Assembly (NCBI GenBank): GCA_037190805.1
Contig: JBBCJR010000004.1
Location: forward strand, 487,445-551,444
Origin: JBBCJR01 sp037190805
GTDB taxonomy: Bacteria; Pseudomonadota; Alphaproteobacteria; Sphingomonadales; Sphingomonadaceae
Reading direction: 5' to 3'
DNA length: 64,000 nucleotides
Positions 9,000 through 17,334 of this stretch are shown here, one piece after another; the first letter of the stretch is position 1, and every line of letters begins with the position of its first letter. The translations under genes and the position numbers were made by a program. Under the pieces are notes generated by a model, which made no database searches, was not told the origin of the DNA, and saw only the letters and a list, made by a program, of their open reading frames with translations.

Positions 9000-9675
9000 G
9001 ATTCCACTCCATCTGCCAACGCATCCCCGCCGGCCCCGAACGCTGTCGCAATAATTCCACGTCGATCATGCTGTGACCCGGTGCATTGGCCGCCATCGCG
9101 GTCGAGGGAGCAGCCGAGACGCGCCACCGCGTCGCCGCGGCACTGGGCACCGGCTCGGCCCCGATGCGCAGCAGGAACAGGGTCACGCCCGATTTCTCGA
9201 CCGCCAGCGCCAGCCGGCGGCTTGCGGTCAGGGTCAGCAAAGGCGCCCTGCCCCAGCATTCCACCACCAAGGCCCCCAGCCCCGCGCAGGCAGCGGCATC
9301 GGCCGCCGTTCGCAACAAGGCCCTATCGTCGGGCAGCAACGCCAGGATCACTGACCCTGGATCACCGCCCAGCTCGACCAGGCCCGGCATGTAAAGCCGC
9401 CCCATCGCCCGCTCCGCCGCTTCCGTGCGCAGCCAGGCCACGGGCCCGCCCCGTACCCGCAACGCCAGCATGGCGGCAAAGCCCGCCGAGCTGGGTGCAT
9501 CATCGACATCCGCTGCATAGAGATCATGCAGGCGTCCTTGCATCGGCCCCTTTTGCAAGATGCCGTCCAAACCGGCATGGCCGGTGGTGAAATCGCTTAG
9601 CCCAAAGGGTTTGGAGCCGAAATCAGCCTGAGCGATGCGACGCTTCAGAGCGCCAAGAGGAAGCGAATCGCCCAT
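8893..9675 (-). CDS. imuA: ImuA, RecA-like SOS mutagenesis protein
   Basis: A 260-residue protein with the RecA/SulA-like organisation of ImuA: an N-terminal segment ending in GRLHDLYAADVDDAPSSAG, where RecA would carry its nucleotide loop, then alternating strands such as VAWLRTEA, VILALLPDDRALL and LGALVVECWG. It is the first gene of the imuA-imuB-dnaE2 damage-inducible mutagenesis cassette, and its ATG lies 2 nt downstream of a perfect LexA box. The 3' end overlaps imuB extensively. In studied alphaproteobacteria ImuA assists ImuB and DnaE2 in translesion synthesis. Identification rests on position, length and overall sequence pattern. Confidence 0.88.
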   Translation of the reverse strand: MGDSLPLGALKRRIAQADFGSKPFGLSDFTTGHAGLDGILQKGPMQGRLHDLYAADVDDAPSSAGFAAMLALRVRGGPVAWLRTEAAERAMGRLYMPGLVELGGDPGSVILALLPDDRALLRTAADAAACAGLGALVVECWGRAPLLTLTASRRLALAVEKSGVTLFLLRIGAEPVPSAAATRWRVSAAPSTAMAANAPGHSMIDVELLRQRSGPAGMRWQMEWNRDEGGFRKPALSGVVAALAEHRAAEPWRGNALRSA

Positions 9676-9677
9676 GT

Positions 9678-9692
9678 GTTCACTATATGTTC
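9678..9692 (-). promoter_or_regulatory. LexA operator (SOS box) of imuA operon
   Basis: GTTCACTATATGTTC reads as GTTC-N7-GTTC, the alphaproteobacterial LexA consensus (GAAC-N7-GAAC on the other strand). It ends 2 nt before the imuA ATG at 9675, so a bound repressor would block transcription initiation or immediate elongation. This places the whole mutagenesis operon under SOS control. Confidence 0.9.
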
Positions 9693-9982
9693 CATTCCTG
9701 TGTCAGCCAAGCCTCGTCACCGCAAGCACCTTGAGCAGGCTAAGGCCACCTTTAAGCAGCACACATCCGCTGTTTTGTAATGGCTGGATCAGGTTATAGC
9801 GGCCAGCGAGGCGCCGTTTCGGTACTTGCGGTTTTGCAGGACGGTAATGTGCCGAAACCATTCGGTGTCGCTGCAAGCTATTTTATACCTTCCGAAGGCT
9901 GGCTGACCGTTATCGGTGGGCCATCGTCGGGTGACAAATACCTCATTGGCGCCCTGATAAATCCGTGAATCGCCGCTGATAT

Positions 9983-10115
9983 TCCCTGCTATTTTGTATT
10001 GTATTCCCTGTTTTATTTTCGCGTCACGAAGCACCTCATTGCTTTAAAAAGCCCAGAAATCATAGTGGTATTAGGCAGGGACAACCATGATTTGCGCAAA
10101 ATCCCTGCTATTTTA
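9983..10115 (+). repeat. Short interspersed TCCCTGcTATTTT repeats
   Basis: Three similar elements lie on the plus strand. ATTCCCTGCTATTTTGT starts near 9981, ATTCCCTGTTTTATTTT near 10002 and AATCCCTGCTATTTTAAA near 10100. A looser relative, GCTATTTTATACC, occurs near 9878. The family and function of the repeat are unknown. Confidence 0.4.
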
Positions 10116-10175
10116 AAAGTAACAGGGAAACCCTCCGCAGACCGGTTCGCGCCGAACTGTACGGCGCACCAGACA

Positions 10176-10211
10176 GTGTTAAATTATTGTTTTAGAACGA
10201 TAATTTAACAC
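10176..10211. repeat. Perfect 12-bp inverted repeat
   Basis: GTGTTAAATTAT at 10176-10187 is the exact reverse complement of ATAATTTAACAC at 10200-10211, with a 12-nt spacer. The arms are AT-rich and no T-run follows, so a protein-binding site or recombination arm fits better than a terminator. No gene starts within 200 bp on either side. Confidence 0.55.
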
Positions 10212-10431
10212 AACCTCGAAATTATCCACGTCTTTCCGTAGCTTTGCAGAAGTTCGCCCATCGACCCGATATTGGAGAGACGTCTCGGCCCTCTCGCAAG
10301 CCATCCGCACTATTCCTTTTGTCTCAGCCGGCACATTTTCGACCTCATTGCCATTCGGCCGCGCTGCTCAAGCGATCTCCAATTTCGCCTACACCGTTTT
10401 CATCCCGGCTGATGGGCACGATATAGGCCAG

Positions 10432-13400
10432 TTACAGCTTCTGCTGAACGTTGAAGCGATAAGTACCGCCAGCGTCCTGAATAGCTTTCTGTACGTCGGG
10501 CCTTAATTTCAGCGCCTTAAATCGTTCGTCTGCTGGATGAAGCGGCAGAGCGACTGGCGGATCGTCGAACTCGCTGACATCCAACAGGGCTTCAACTCTC
10601 CGGTTGGGGTCGTTAAGTCTGCCGATCAAGATCTTAGCGGCGCCGTCCATGTCGTTAATGCATAGCAGCAGGCTTGTCAGGGATGACGGCGCATCGTCGC
10701 TGTGGGCCGTGAGATAGGCCAGATTCTCTGCAGCCTCCTTCGTTTTTCCACTCAACGCCCGCGCACAACCGCGAACTTCGTGGACAAGGCTGAGACCATA
10801 GGGAGTAACGCTTCTGCCCTCATCCTCGATGATCGACAGTGAGTCTAAGGCATCGTCATAGCGGTTGAATTCCAACTGATAGCTCGCAAGATTGATGACT
10901 TGGCTCACGTTCGGCATCTGCCCCTCTTTCGCCTGCATTCCCTGACGAAAGGCCGCCACCATCTCCTCATATTTGTTAAGGTCGCGATAGCTGAGAGCGA
11001 GACTGTTCCACCACCATGGTTTGTATTGGGCGACGTCCGTGAATGCCCCTTCTTCATCCAGGCGCGATGCTACGCCTTGCAGCAGGGCAAGCGCTTCTGC
11101 GGGACGACCCAACAGTTGAAGGCTGTCGGATGCCGCGACGATTGGCTTCAACTGTTTCGCATTTTCAGCGATTGCCTTCCGATATCCGGCAAGCTCCTCC
11201 TCTACCGCAGCACGGACATCAACCGTGTCGGGACGGACAGATCTCAGTTCGGGGTCGAGCATCATTCTCGCGATCATTCCCGAATCCTTCAATCCGGCGA
11301 TCGTGGTCCGAGCCTGATTCACATCCCCGGTTTTTACGAGAATTTCAGCATATTCCAGGCGGATGACGTCCGGCAGATCCGGGATACCGGCCGCCCGATA
11401 AGGCTCGCTCGACAACACTTCCAACAGCCGAGCGCGCAGAGCCGTATCGCCAGCCGCCTTCAGCGCCTGACGAAGGCGGGCCCCCCAGCCAAGCGTGTCC
11501 GAATTCAGGATAGGGGATTCGCCCCGTGCCCCTGCCTCGACTGCCGCTACCGCGCTAGCTAAATCCTTGGCGTCTACCAGCAAATCGATCTTCTGACGCC
11601 ATGCCCAACCCAAGCGCGGGTTCAACTGCAATGCGGCCTCGATGTCGGCGCGGCGTTCCGCAAGGTCCGCTTCTGGCCGGCTGTCGCTTCGGAGGGCGTA
11701 GGTATAAGCGTCGGGCTTGATCTCGATCGCCCGGTCGAACGCGCGTAACGCCTCATCCTTCATGCCGAGCATGCCATAGATTCTGCCCGCGGCGGTATAG
11801 GCGCCCGCATCGCCCGGATTGACTGCGACCGCTGCGGCCGCCTCTGCGACCCCCTCGGTTTCCCTGCCTGTTTCGCGGAAAATTCTTGCCCGAAGGATCC
11901 GCATCTCGACCCATTGAGGATTGAGGCTCAACGTTTGGGCGGCATCGGCCAGCGCCTCGGCGGAATGACCGGCACTCGCGTGGACCAAAGCCCTATGACC
12001 AAGGACGAAGGCATTGTCAGGCTGGATGTCCAGTGCCTTTGAATAAGCGGCAATCGCCTGCTTCGAGAACCCTTGTCGCTCTGCCATCAAGCCACGCGCA
12101 CTTGCCGCCACGATATGACGCGGTGCCAGCTTTTCGGCAGCATCGAGATCCTTTGCCGCGTCGTCGAAGGCATCTGTCCAGACATAGGCCAGCCCTCGAT
12201 TGCTCAGGGCGTCGGCATTCGTTGGCTCCAATTCCAAAGCACGGCTGAAGTCCTGGATGGCGTCCTCGAATTCGGAGCGCTCCAGCAATTGATATCCTCG
12301 AGAAAGGAACTCCTTCACGGTTGTCGGCACTTCGGCACGCGCCGCCTTCATTTCCTGTTCCGTCAGTCGATAGGCGTTCGGTTTCCGCAAATAGACCGTC
12401 TTGTCCCTCAGCGCCCTCAATCTGACTTGAGCGGCCTCAGCATCCTTGGCAGGAAACTCATCGGCAATGCTGCGTTCGGTTGCCTCGATGGCAAACACAT
12501 CACCAGCCATTGTCGCTCGACGACTATACTCCACTCCAGCCACCGTCTCCTCGACACCGGCATCGGTCGGCGAGATGTTGGCTTTCGAAAAGCCCGGAGG
12601 AAGAAAGATGGTCTGCTTCGTTCGATTGAAGAACGGGTGCCCGACAGCGAACGGAGCATCCCTATCCGGTCCCGGATCTCGACTGAAATCCGCCTTGTAG
12701 CCCACACCGGTCCCGTCGGTCTCGTACCAACCGTCGTTCCACTCCATGCGTGCCAGGCCATCCATCACTAGCCGCAATTCACCGCTCTTCGGATCGAATG
12801 ATGAACTGGCAGCGGTCACGTCGATGAAATCATACCGTTCCCGCCAGAAATCACGCAGCGCGCGATCACGCGCCTCCCCCGTCAGATTGGCGATAGCCAG
12901 GTTGGTCCCTATGGCCTGATCGCCGCGATAGATTATTTCCGCCTGAGTTGGCGCCGGCACGGACAAACCCGCCCGTGCGTCGATTTTGATCGATACGTCC
13001 GAACCAGGCTTTTCAAGCGGGGTGGCAACCATCCGGATCAGCTGCGCGTCGGTGGACGTCAATGGCAGCCCCCAACCAAACGCCGGTGTCACCAGCCGGT
13101 CCAGGCTAGTATCCCCCAGTCGCGTCCCATCCAGCCAATAATCGCGTCCGCCGATCTTGGCGCGGACGAGAACATGATTGAACAGTCCGATCAGAGGCAG
13201 TCTGGCATCCAGCCCATCGCCGAGAGCCGTGCTGACGGCCACGGGTTCAGCCGCGATATCAAGCGCCTTCAGAATCGCCAGGAGCAAGGCGGTCTTGCCT
13301 TTGCAATCGCCATAGCGACGTGACCAGGTAGTCCCGGCGTCCGCCGGCACATATCCGCCTGTTCCCATCGTCAATGCGACGTAACGGATGCGGTCCTGAA

Positions 13401-14301
13401 CCAACGCCAATGTCGCCTCCGCCCGAACCTTCGGATCGGTTGACAGCATCCTGATTTTTTCCACTTCAGCGCGCAGCGGCCCATCGGCGGGCAGGGTCGA
13501 AGCGCTGTCATACAACGGCGCCATTAGAGCTCCGACATCCTCCCAGGAGGAAAAGTCCGTGAACTCGACCAGACGCCCCTGACCATAGCGCGGCGGCGCG
13601 CCCTTGGGCGGGCTCACCGGCTCTACCTTGTCCATCGTGAGCTCGATCGACACCGTATCGCCGACCTTGGAAGGTCGTAACGGAGGAAGATTTTGCGTCT
13701 GCCGCATCCGCATCGCCAAGCTAGCTGGCCATTGCACGCGAAGATGCGCCCGATCGATAGGGAAGCCGTTCCAGGCGCCCGCGATCTGTTCTGCATGTCC
13801 CTTCAGGACTGGGTCACTCGACGTCAGAGATGTCGTAAGTTCGAGGATGTCGCCAACCTGCAGGCCCTCCGGTTGGATATTAGCCGTCAGGATGCCGTCC
13901 AGCATCGCCTGCTCAAGATTTGCCTCGCGCCTCACCACTGTGAATGTTTGCCCGGAAGCCAAGACATCGATGACCTGTTCACCACGCCGGATCAACAGCT
14001 TGTGGACAGTAAGGCGGTCCGTTTCCGGGCGCCAAGGCAATGAAACATTGCCGATGGCCAGACCCTGCGGTGTTTGAATTTTGAAGGCGAGCTGCGAAAA
14101 GACCGTCTGGACCGAACGGTCCAACATGATCTGCTGATCGGACAGCAGGACTCGCACTGGGGAATCGTTGGTCTCTCTGACATTAGGCGCGACAACGGCC
14201 TTCACCCACGGTGGCGCAGGACCAAAGAGCGGCCTGTCCTCGGCGTGGGCAACGCCCACGAGCATACTCGACACAGCAAGCGCAAGTAAGAAAGGCTTCA
14301 T
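10432..14301 (-). CDS. Exported DUF3857 / transglutaminase-like / TPR protein
   Basis: A 1289-residue protein. The ATG at 14301 is preferred to an upstream in-frame ATG because a GGGGGA ribosome-binding site precedes it and a clean signal peptide follows (hydrophobic LLALAVSSMLVG, then AHAED). The N-terminal third matches DUF3857. A transglutaminase-like domain follows with YGDCKGKTALLLAIL (catalytic Cys near residue 332), then FNHVLVRAKI (His) and YWLDGT (Asp). From about residue 680 to the end the protein is helical, with repeated TPR signatures such as ALSNRGLAYVW and AYTAAGRIYGMLGM. Proteins of this type are periplasmic or surface associated in many Bacteroidetes and sphingomonads, and their substrate is not established. 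It stands alone between gene-poor stretches. Confidence 0.85.
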   Translation of the reverse strand: MKPFLLALAVSSMLVGVAHAEDRPLFGPAPPWVKAVVAPNVRETNDSPVRVLLSDQQIMLDRSVQTVFSQLAFKIQTPQGLAIGNVSLPWRPETDRLTVHKLLIRRGEQVIDVLASGQTFTVVRREANLEQAMLDGILTANIQPEGLQVGDILELTTSLTSSDPVLKGHAEQIAGAWNGFPIDRAHLRVQWPASLAMRMRQTQNLPPLRPSKVGDTVSIELTMDKVEPVSPPKGAPPRYGQGRLVEFTDFSSWEDVGALMAPLYDSASTLPADGPLRAEVEKIRMLSTDPKVRAEATLALVQDRIRYVALTMGTGGYVPADAGTTWSRRYGDCKGKTALLLAILKALDIAAEPVAVSTALGDGLDARLPLIGLFNHVLVRAKIGGRDYWLDGTRLGDTSLDRLVTPAFGWGLPLTSTDAQLIRMVATPLEKPGSDVSIKIDARAGLSVPAPTQAEIIYRGDQAIGTNLAIANLTGEARDRALRDFWRERYDFIDVTAASSSFDPKSGELRLVMDGLARMEWNDGWYETDGTGVGYKADFSRDPGPDRDAPFAVGHPFFNRTKQTIFLPPGFSKANISPTDAGVEETVAGVEYSRRATMAGDVFAIEATERSIADEFPAKDAEAAQVRLRALRDKTVYLRKPNAYRLTEQEMKAARAEVPTTVKEFLSRGYQLLERSEFEDAIQDFSRALELEPTNADALSNRGLAYVWTDAFDDAAKDLDAAEKLAPRHIVAASARGLMAERQGFSKQAIAAYSKALDIQPDNAFVLGHRALVHASAGHSAEALADAAQTLSLNPQWVEMRILRARIFRETGRETEGVAEAAAAVAVNPGDAGAYTAAGRIYGMLGMKDEALRAFDRAIEIKPDAYTYALRSDSRPEADLAERRADIEAALQLNPRLGWAWRQKIDLLVDAKDLASAVAAVEAGARGESPILNSDTLGWGARLRQALKAAGDTALRARLLEVLSSEPYRAAGIPDLPDVIRLEYAEILVKTGDVNQARTTIAGLKDSGMIARMMLDPELRSVRPDTVDVRAAVEEELAGYRKAIAENAKQLKPIVAASDSLQLLGRPAEALALLQGVASRLDEEGAFTDVAQYKPWWWNSLALSYRDLNKYEEMVAAFRQGMQAKEGQMPNVSQVINLASYQLEFNRYDDALDSLSIIEDEGRSVTPYGLSLVHEVRGCARALSGKTKEAAENLAYLTAHSDDAPSSLTSLLLCINDMDGAAKILIGRLNDPNRRVEALLDVSEFDDPPVALPLHPADERFKALKLRPDVQKAIQDAGGTYRFNVQQKL

Positions 14302-14741
14302 GATTCCCCCAATCAGGGGAATGATACCGTAACGATTGAAACTCTCCAGCCTGAACATAATAAATGTTTGATCTATCCCCTACACCCCCTTTTTGGAGAT
14401 GTAGTAATTCTCGAACCTAGCCGTCTCACCTCGAGTTGAATTCGAAAACGGCGGAATTGCGCGAGCCTTTGCGCCAAATTCCAGAAAAATTCCGACAAAT
14501 TTCGATTCTTCTCAAGGGCACCAAAAAATCTATAGATCAATGATTTAATGACCCCTGTCAGGCCACTCCAAAACTCTCGCGGAACCGCGCAGTTTTCCGA
14601 GCGGAAATTCCCGTCAGGAGGTCTGGGGCCATGAGAGGGCCGCTTCCCATCGTCATTCGCGAGCGCAGCACGCAAAAGCACGACTTTATGGCGTCAATCT
14701 CTTCGTTGCCTTTCTAGAGATAGAAATCCCGCCGGGATTTT
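14302..14741. other. Intergenic region, no supported gene
   Basis: About 440 bp upstream of the DUF3857 gene. It is AT-rich around 14340-14560 and should hold that gene's promoter. A 102-codon minus-strand frame at 14373-14681 has no ribosome-binding site and an unconvincing composition, so it is not called. No operator, repeat or RNA gene was recognised. Confidence 0.35.
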
Positions 14742-15152
14742 TTACTTCCTTGAGTATTTATCAATATCGAAGATCAAAATGATCTGCCAGCACAGGGCGA
14801 GGATTGCCAAACCGGAAAGAATCCATGGGTGGCCTATCCAGACCGCAGACCAATCAAATTCTCCCTTGTTGATCTTTTTTACATGATTGAAGTTCTGCAT
14901 TATTCCAACGACCAGGCCCATCATGCCGACAACTAAAGTGATATATCGGCAAATCAAAGCATCGTAGAATTTGGTAAGCATAATCAATGCGAGGACACCG
15001 AGCGCGAGCCGCTGGATGCGACAATATGGACAGGGGTGAACGAGACCCGCGATATCCAGCGCGAGCGTGGACAAAACCACCAGCAGGACGAAAGCCCCCA
15101 CGAGAGAGCGATTGAGGAGCAGCCTCCCGACGACATCCACGACCTTGCCCAT
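14742..15152 (-). CDS. Small DsbB-like membrane protein
   Basis: A 136-residue protein with four hydrophobic segments. It contains HPCPYCRIQRLALG, which holds the CxxC (Cys41, Cys44) and following QR that mark the first periplasmic loop of DsbB/DsbI quinone-dependent thiol oxidases. The second cysteine pair that DsbB uses to oxidise DsbA is absent: the loop near residues 90-105 (KKINKGEFDWSAVWIGHPW) has none. It could therefore be a minimal or divergent disulfide-forming protein, or a quinone-binding protein of other function. The start at 15152 is chosen for a GGGGGAG site 10 nt upstream. No dsbA-like partner is adjacent. Confidence 0.6.
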   Translation of the reverse strand: MGKVVDVVGRLLLNRSLVGAFVLLVVLSTLALDIAGLVHPCPYCRIQRLALGVLALIMLTKFYDALICRYITLVVGMMGLVVGIMQNFNHVKKINKGEFDWSAVWIGHPWILSGLAILALCWQIILIFDIDKYSRK

Positions 15153-15509
15153 ATGATCCGATCTCCCCCACATGATTTCGTTCCACGCTACGATGGCCGC
15201 CCATTCCCCCGACCCTAATCGCTTTGCCCAGCGAACCGGCCCCCCTTCCGGTTATAGCCCTCTCGCTCCAAACATAACGCGATCCATCCTGCCCAACTTC
15301 CCTTCGTGCATCAAAGGGAATGATTATCGCATGACGAGCAAGCCGGGTTATCGGGAAAAGGACCTCTTTGCCCTTCACCAAACAAGGATCGCCCTTCCCC
15401 ATCAACAGTCACTTGCGGCGGGATAGACCGTGGACCTCGGTCATGACTGCGTCGCGCGGGCAGGATGCGCAGCACCTGTTTCCATAACAGACCACAGGGA
15501 AGGTGGGGC
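15153..15509. other. Intergenic region, nothing recognised
   Basis: About 357 bp between the DsbB-like gene and the 3' end of the Lrp-type regulator gene, both on the minus strand. No coding frame, repeat or RNA gene could be supported. It should carry the promoter for the DsbB-like gene. Confidence 0.3.
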
Positions 15510-15980
15510 TTAGATCGGGATGTCGATCGGCAACGATGTTGTAAGTTTAACGGACTTCATTGCAAAACTTGAATTTACTGAAATAACCCCGGGAAGATGA
15601 ACTAAAGTTTTTTTGAGAAACTTCTCATAATCTTCAATACTTTTTGCAACTATTCTCAATATATAATCATTTTCCCCCGATATTGAGAAGCATTCAACTA
15701 TTTCCGAGTGACGTTTCACTCCATTTTCAAAGCTATCGAGGGTATCCTCATCATGCCGTCCTATCTTGATGTAGGCGAACACATTCACCCTCAGGCCTAT
15801 TTTCACGGCATCCAGCAAAACTGCCCTGCCAGCCACAACGCCCGCCTCCTCAAGGGCCTTGAGGCGGCGCCAGCATGGGGTTTGCGACAAGCCGACCATC
15901 GCGGCCAGTTCGGCCATTGTGGCAGTTGGCTGCGCCTGCACCGCAGCCAGGATCTTCACGTCGAAATCATCGAGGATCAT
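15510..15980 (-). CDS. bkdR: Lrp/AsnC-family regulator (BkdR-like)
   Basis: A 156-residue Lrp/AsnC regulator. The N-terminal winged helix-turn-helix is clear (DDFDVKILAAVQAQPTATMA, then GLSQTPCWRRLKALEEAGVV), and a RAM/effector domain follows with the GENDYILRIVAKSIEDYEKF strand-helix motif near residues 105-125. It is transcribed away from the branched-chain keto acid dehydrogenase operon, the same arrangement as BkdR in pseudomonads, where the regulator activates bkd genes in response to branched-chain amino acids. A GGAGGAAGA ribosome-binding site precedes the ATG. The name rests on family plus position. The control region it shares with bkdA1 is duplicated at 46279-46435. Confidence 0.88.
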   Translation of the reverse strand: MILDDFDVKILAAVQAQPTATMAELAAMVGLSQTPCWRRLKALEEAGVVAGRAVLLDAVKIGLRVNVFAYIKIGRHDEDTLDSFENGVKRHSEIVECFSISGENDYILRIVAKSIEDYEKFLKKTLVHLPGVISVNSSFAMKSVKLTTSLPIDIPI

Positions 15981-16118
15981 TCTTCCTCCAGAGCTGCAAA
16001 ATATGGAACGTATATCCCTCTATGCGGTTATCCATAGGCAAGAAAGGAACATCATTCCAGGACCTGCGGTGTATCATTCTTTCCGATGGTGAGGATGAAG
16101 ATGCACAAGGCCGCCCCT
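15963..16118. promoter_or_regulatory. bkdR/bkdA1 divergent control region, copy A of a duplicated segment
   Basis: This segment runs from codon 6 of bkdR through the intergenic region to codon 6 of bkdA1. It is repeated in inverted orientation at 46279-46435 with about 15-16 mismatches and one single-base indel by eye, or roughly 90 percent identity. It includes both ribosome-binding sites and, presumably, both promoters and Lrp-type binding sites. A partial dyad, GGAACATCATTCC, is near 16047. Conservation of the duplicated copy makes the functional limits of the control region visible. Confidence 0.85.
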
Positions 16119-17330
16119 CTTGATCTGCACATTCCCGAGCCCGAAGCCCGGCCGGGTGGCAGTCCGCTGTTTGACAACCGACTGTTGTCCGCAGCCGGGG
16201 CTGTTCGTCGACCGGAGACGTTCACGCCCGAAGCCGAGATGCGGGACATACCGTTTGCTCTGATCCGCGTTCTCAATGATGAAGGCGAGGCGGTGGGTCC
16301 GTGGGCCACCGGCGTGCCGCCCCACCTGCTGAGGCGCGGCCTCAGGACAATGATGCTGACCCGCGCCTTCGACGAACGGCTGTTCAGAGCCCACCGGCAG
16401 GGCAAGACCAGCTTCTACATGAAATCGACGGGCGAGGAGGCGATCGGCGTGGCGCCATCGCTGGTCCTGGGGGCGGGCGACATGTGCTTTCCGACCTATC
16501 GGGTGGTCGGCTGGCTTCATGCGCGCGATTACCCGCTGGCGACGATGGCCAACCAGATCTTCTCGAACGCCGAGGACCCTCTCAGGGGGCGCCAGTTGCC
16601 GATCCTCTATTCGGCACGGGACTATGGTTTCTACTCGCTGTCGGGGAATGTCGGCAGCCGGTTCGGCCATGCGGTCGGCTGGGCCATGGCGTCGGCCTAT
16701 AAGAATGACGACAAGATCGCCCTCGCCTATATTGGCGAAGGGACGACCGCCGAGGGTGACTTCCACGAGGCGCTGACCTTCGCCAGCGTCTATCATGCGC
16801 CGTGCATCCTGTGCGTGACCAACACCCAGTGGGCGATCTCCAGCTATTCGGGCATCGCCGGCGGCGACGAGACGACCTTCGCGGCCAAGGCGATTTCCTA
16901 TGGCATTCCCGGCCTCAGGGTGGACGGCAACGATTTCCTTGCGGTCTGGGCCGCGACGGCATGGGCGGCGGAGCGCGCGCGCGCCAATCGCGGCGCGACG
17001 CTGATCGAATTCTATACCTACCGCGCCGCCGGTCACTCGACGTCGGATGATCCGACCAAATACCGCCCGGCGGATGAGGCCGAGCACTGGCCGCTGGGCG
17101 ACCCGATCGACCGGCTCAAACAGCATCTGATCCGGCTGGGTGAGTGGGATGCACAGCGTCACGCCGCGCAGTCCGATGCTCTCGATCAGGAGGTGCGCGC
17201 GGCGGTCAAGGCGGCGGAGGCGGTCGGCACGCTCGGCAAGTCAAAGCCGCCTGTCGCCGAGATGTTCGAGGGCGTTTTCAAGGACCCGGACTGGCGCGTG
17301 ATCGAACAGCGCCGCGAACTGGGAATCTGA
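16101..17330 (+). CDS. bkdA1: 2-oxoisovalerate dehydrogenase E1 alpha subunit
   Basis: The thiamine-diphosphate-binding alpha subunit of branched-chain 2-oxo acid dehydrogenase, 409 residues from the ATG at 16101. That start follows a GGTGAGG ribosome-binding site by 6 nt; the ATG at 16086 is not conserved in the duplicated copy of this region, so it is less likely. The ThDP/Mg motif is visible as YIGEGTTAEGDFHEALTFAS, and the phosphorylation-loop-like segment YRAAGHSTSDDPTKYR is typical of E1 alpha. With the next two genes it decarboxylates and transfers acyl groups from the keto acids of leucine, isoleucine and valine to CoA. It is the first gene of a ten-gene plus-strand operon. Confidence 0.95.
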   Translation: MHKAAPLDLHIPEPEARPGGSPLFDNRLLSAAGAVRRPETFTPEAEMRDIPFALIRVLNDEGEAVGPWATGVPPHLLRRGLRTMMLTRAFDERLFRAHRQGKTSFYMKSTGEEAIGVAPSLVLGAGDMCFPTYRVVGWLHARDYPLATMANQIFSNAEDPLRGRQLPILYSARDYGFYSLSGNVGSRFGHAVGWAMASAYKNDDKIALAYIGEGTTAEGDFHEALTFASVYHAPCILCVTNTQWAISSYSGIAGGDETTFAAKAISYGIPGLRVDGNDFLAVWAATAWAAERARANRGATLIEFYTYRAAGHSTSDDPTKYRPADEAEHWPLGDPIDRLKQHLIRLGEWDAQRHAAQSDALDQEVRAAVKAAEAVGTLGKSKPPVAEMFEGVFKDPDWRVIEQRRELGI

Positions 17331-17334
17331 CGGC

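Larger units (their letters stand above)
9693..10431. other. Gene-poor stretch with short repeats
   Basis: About 740 bp between imuA and the 3' end of the DUF3857 gene. Composition is mixed and more AT-rich in the middle. No frame here looks like a real gene; short frames at about 9780-10034 match nothing I recognise. It holds three close copies of a TCCCTGCTATTTT-like element and a 12-bp perfect inverted repeat, listed separately. It may be the eroded remains of a mobile element, but no transposase or integrase segment could be read. Confidence 0.4.

Noticed and set aside
14373..14681. Minus-strand frame of 102 codons upstream of the DUF3857 gene
   Set aside because: There is no ribosome-binding site, no family resemblance, and the composition is unlike neighbouring genes.
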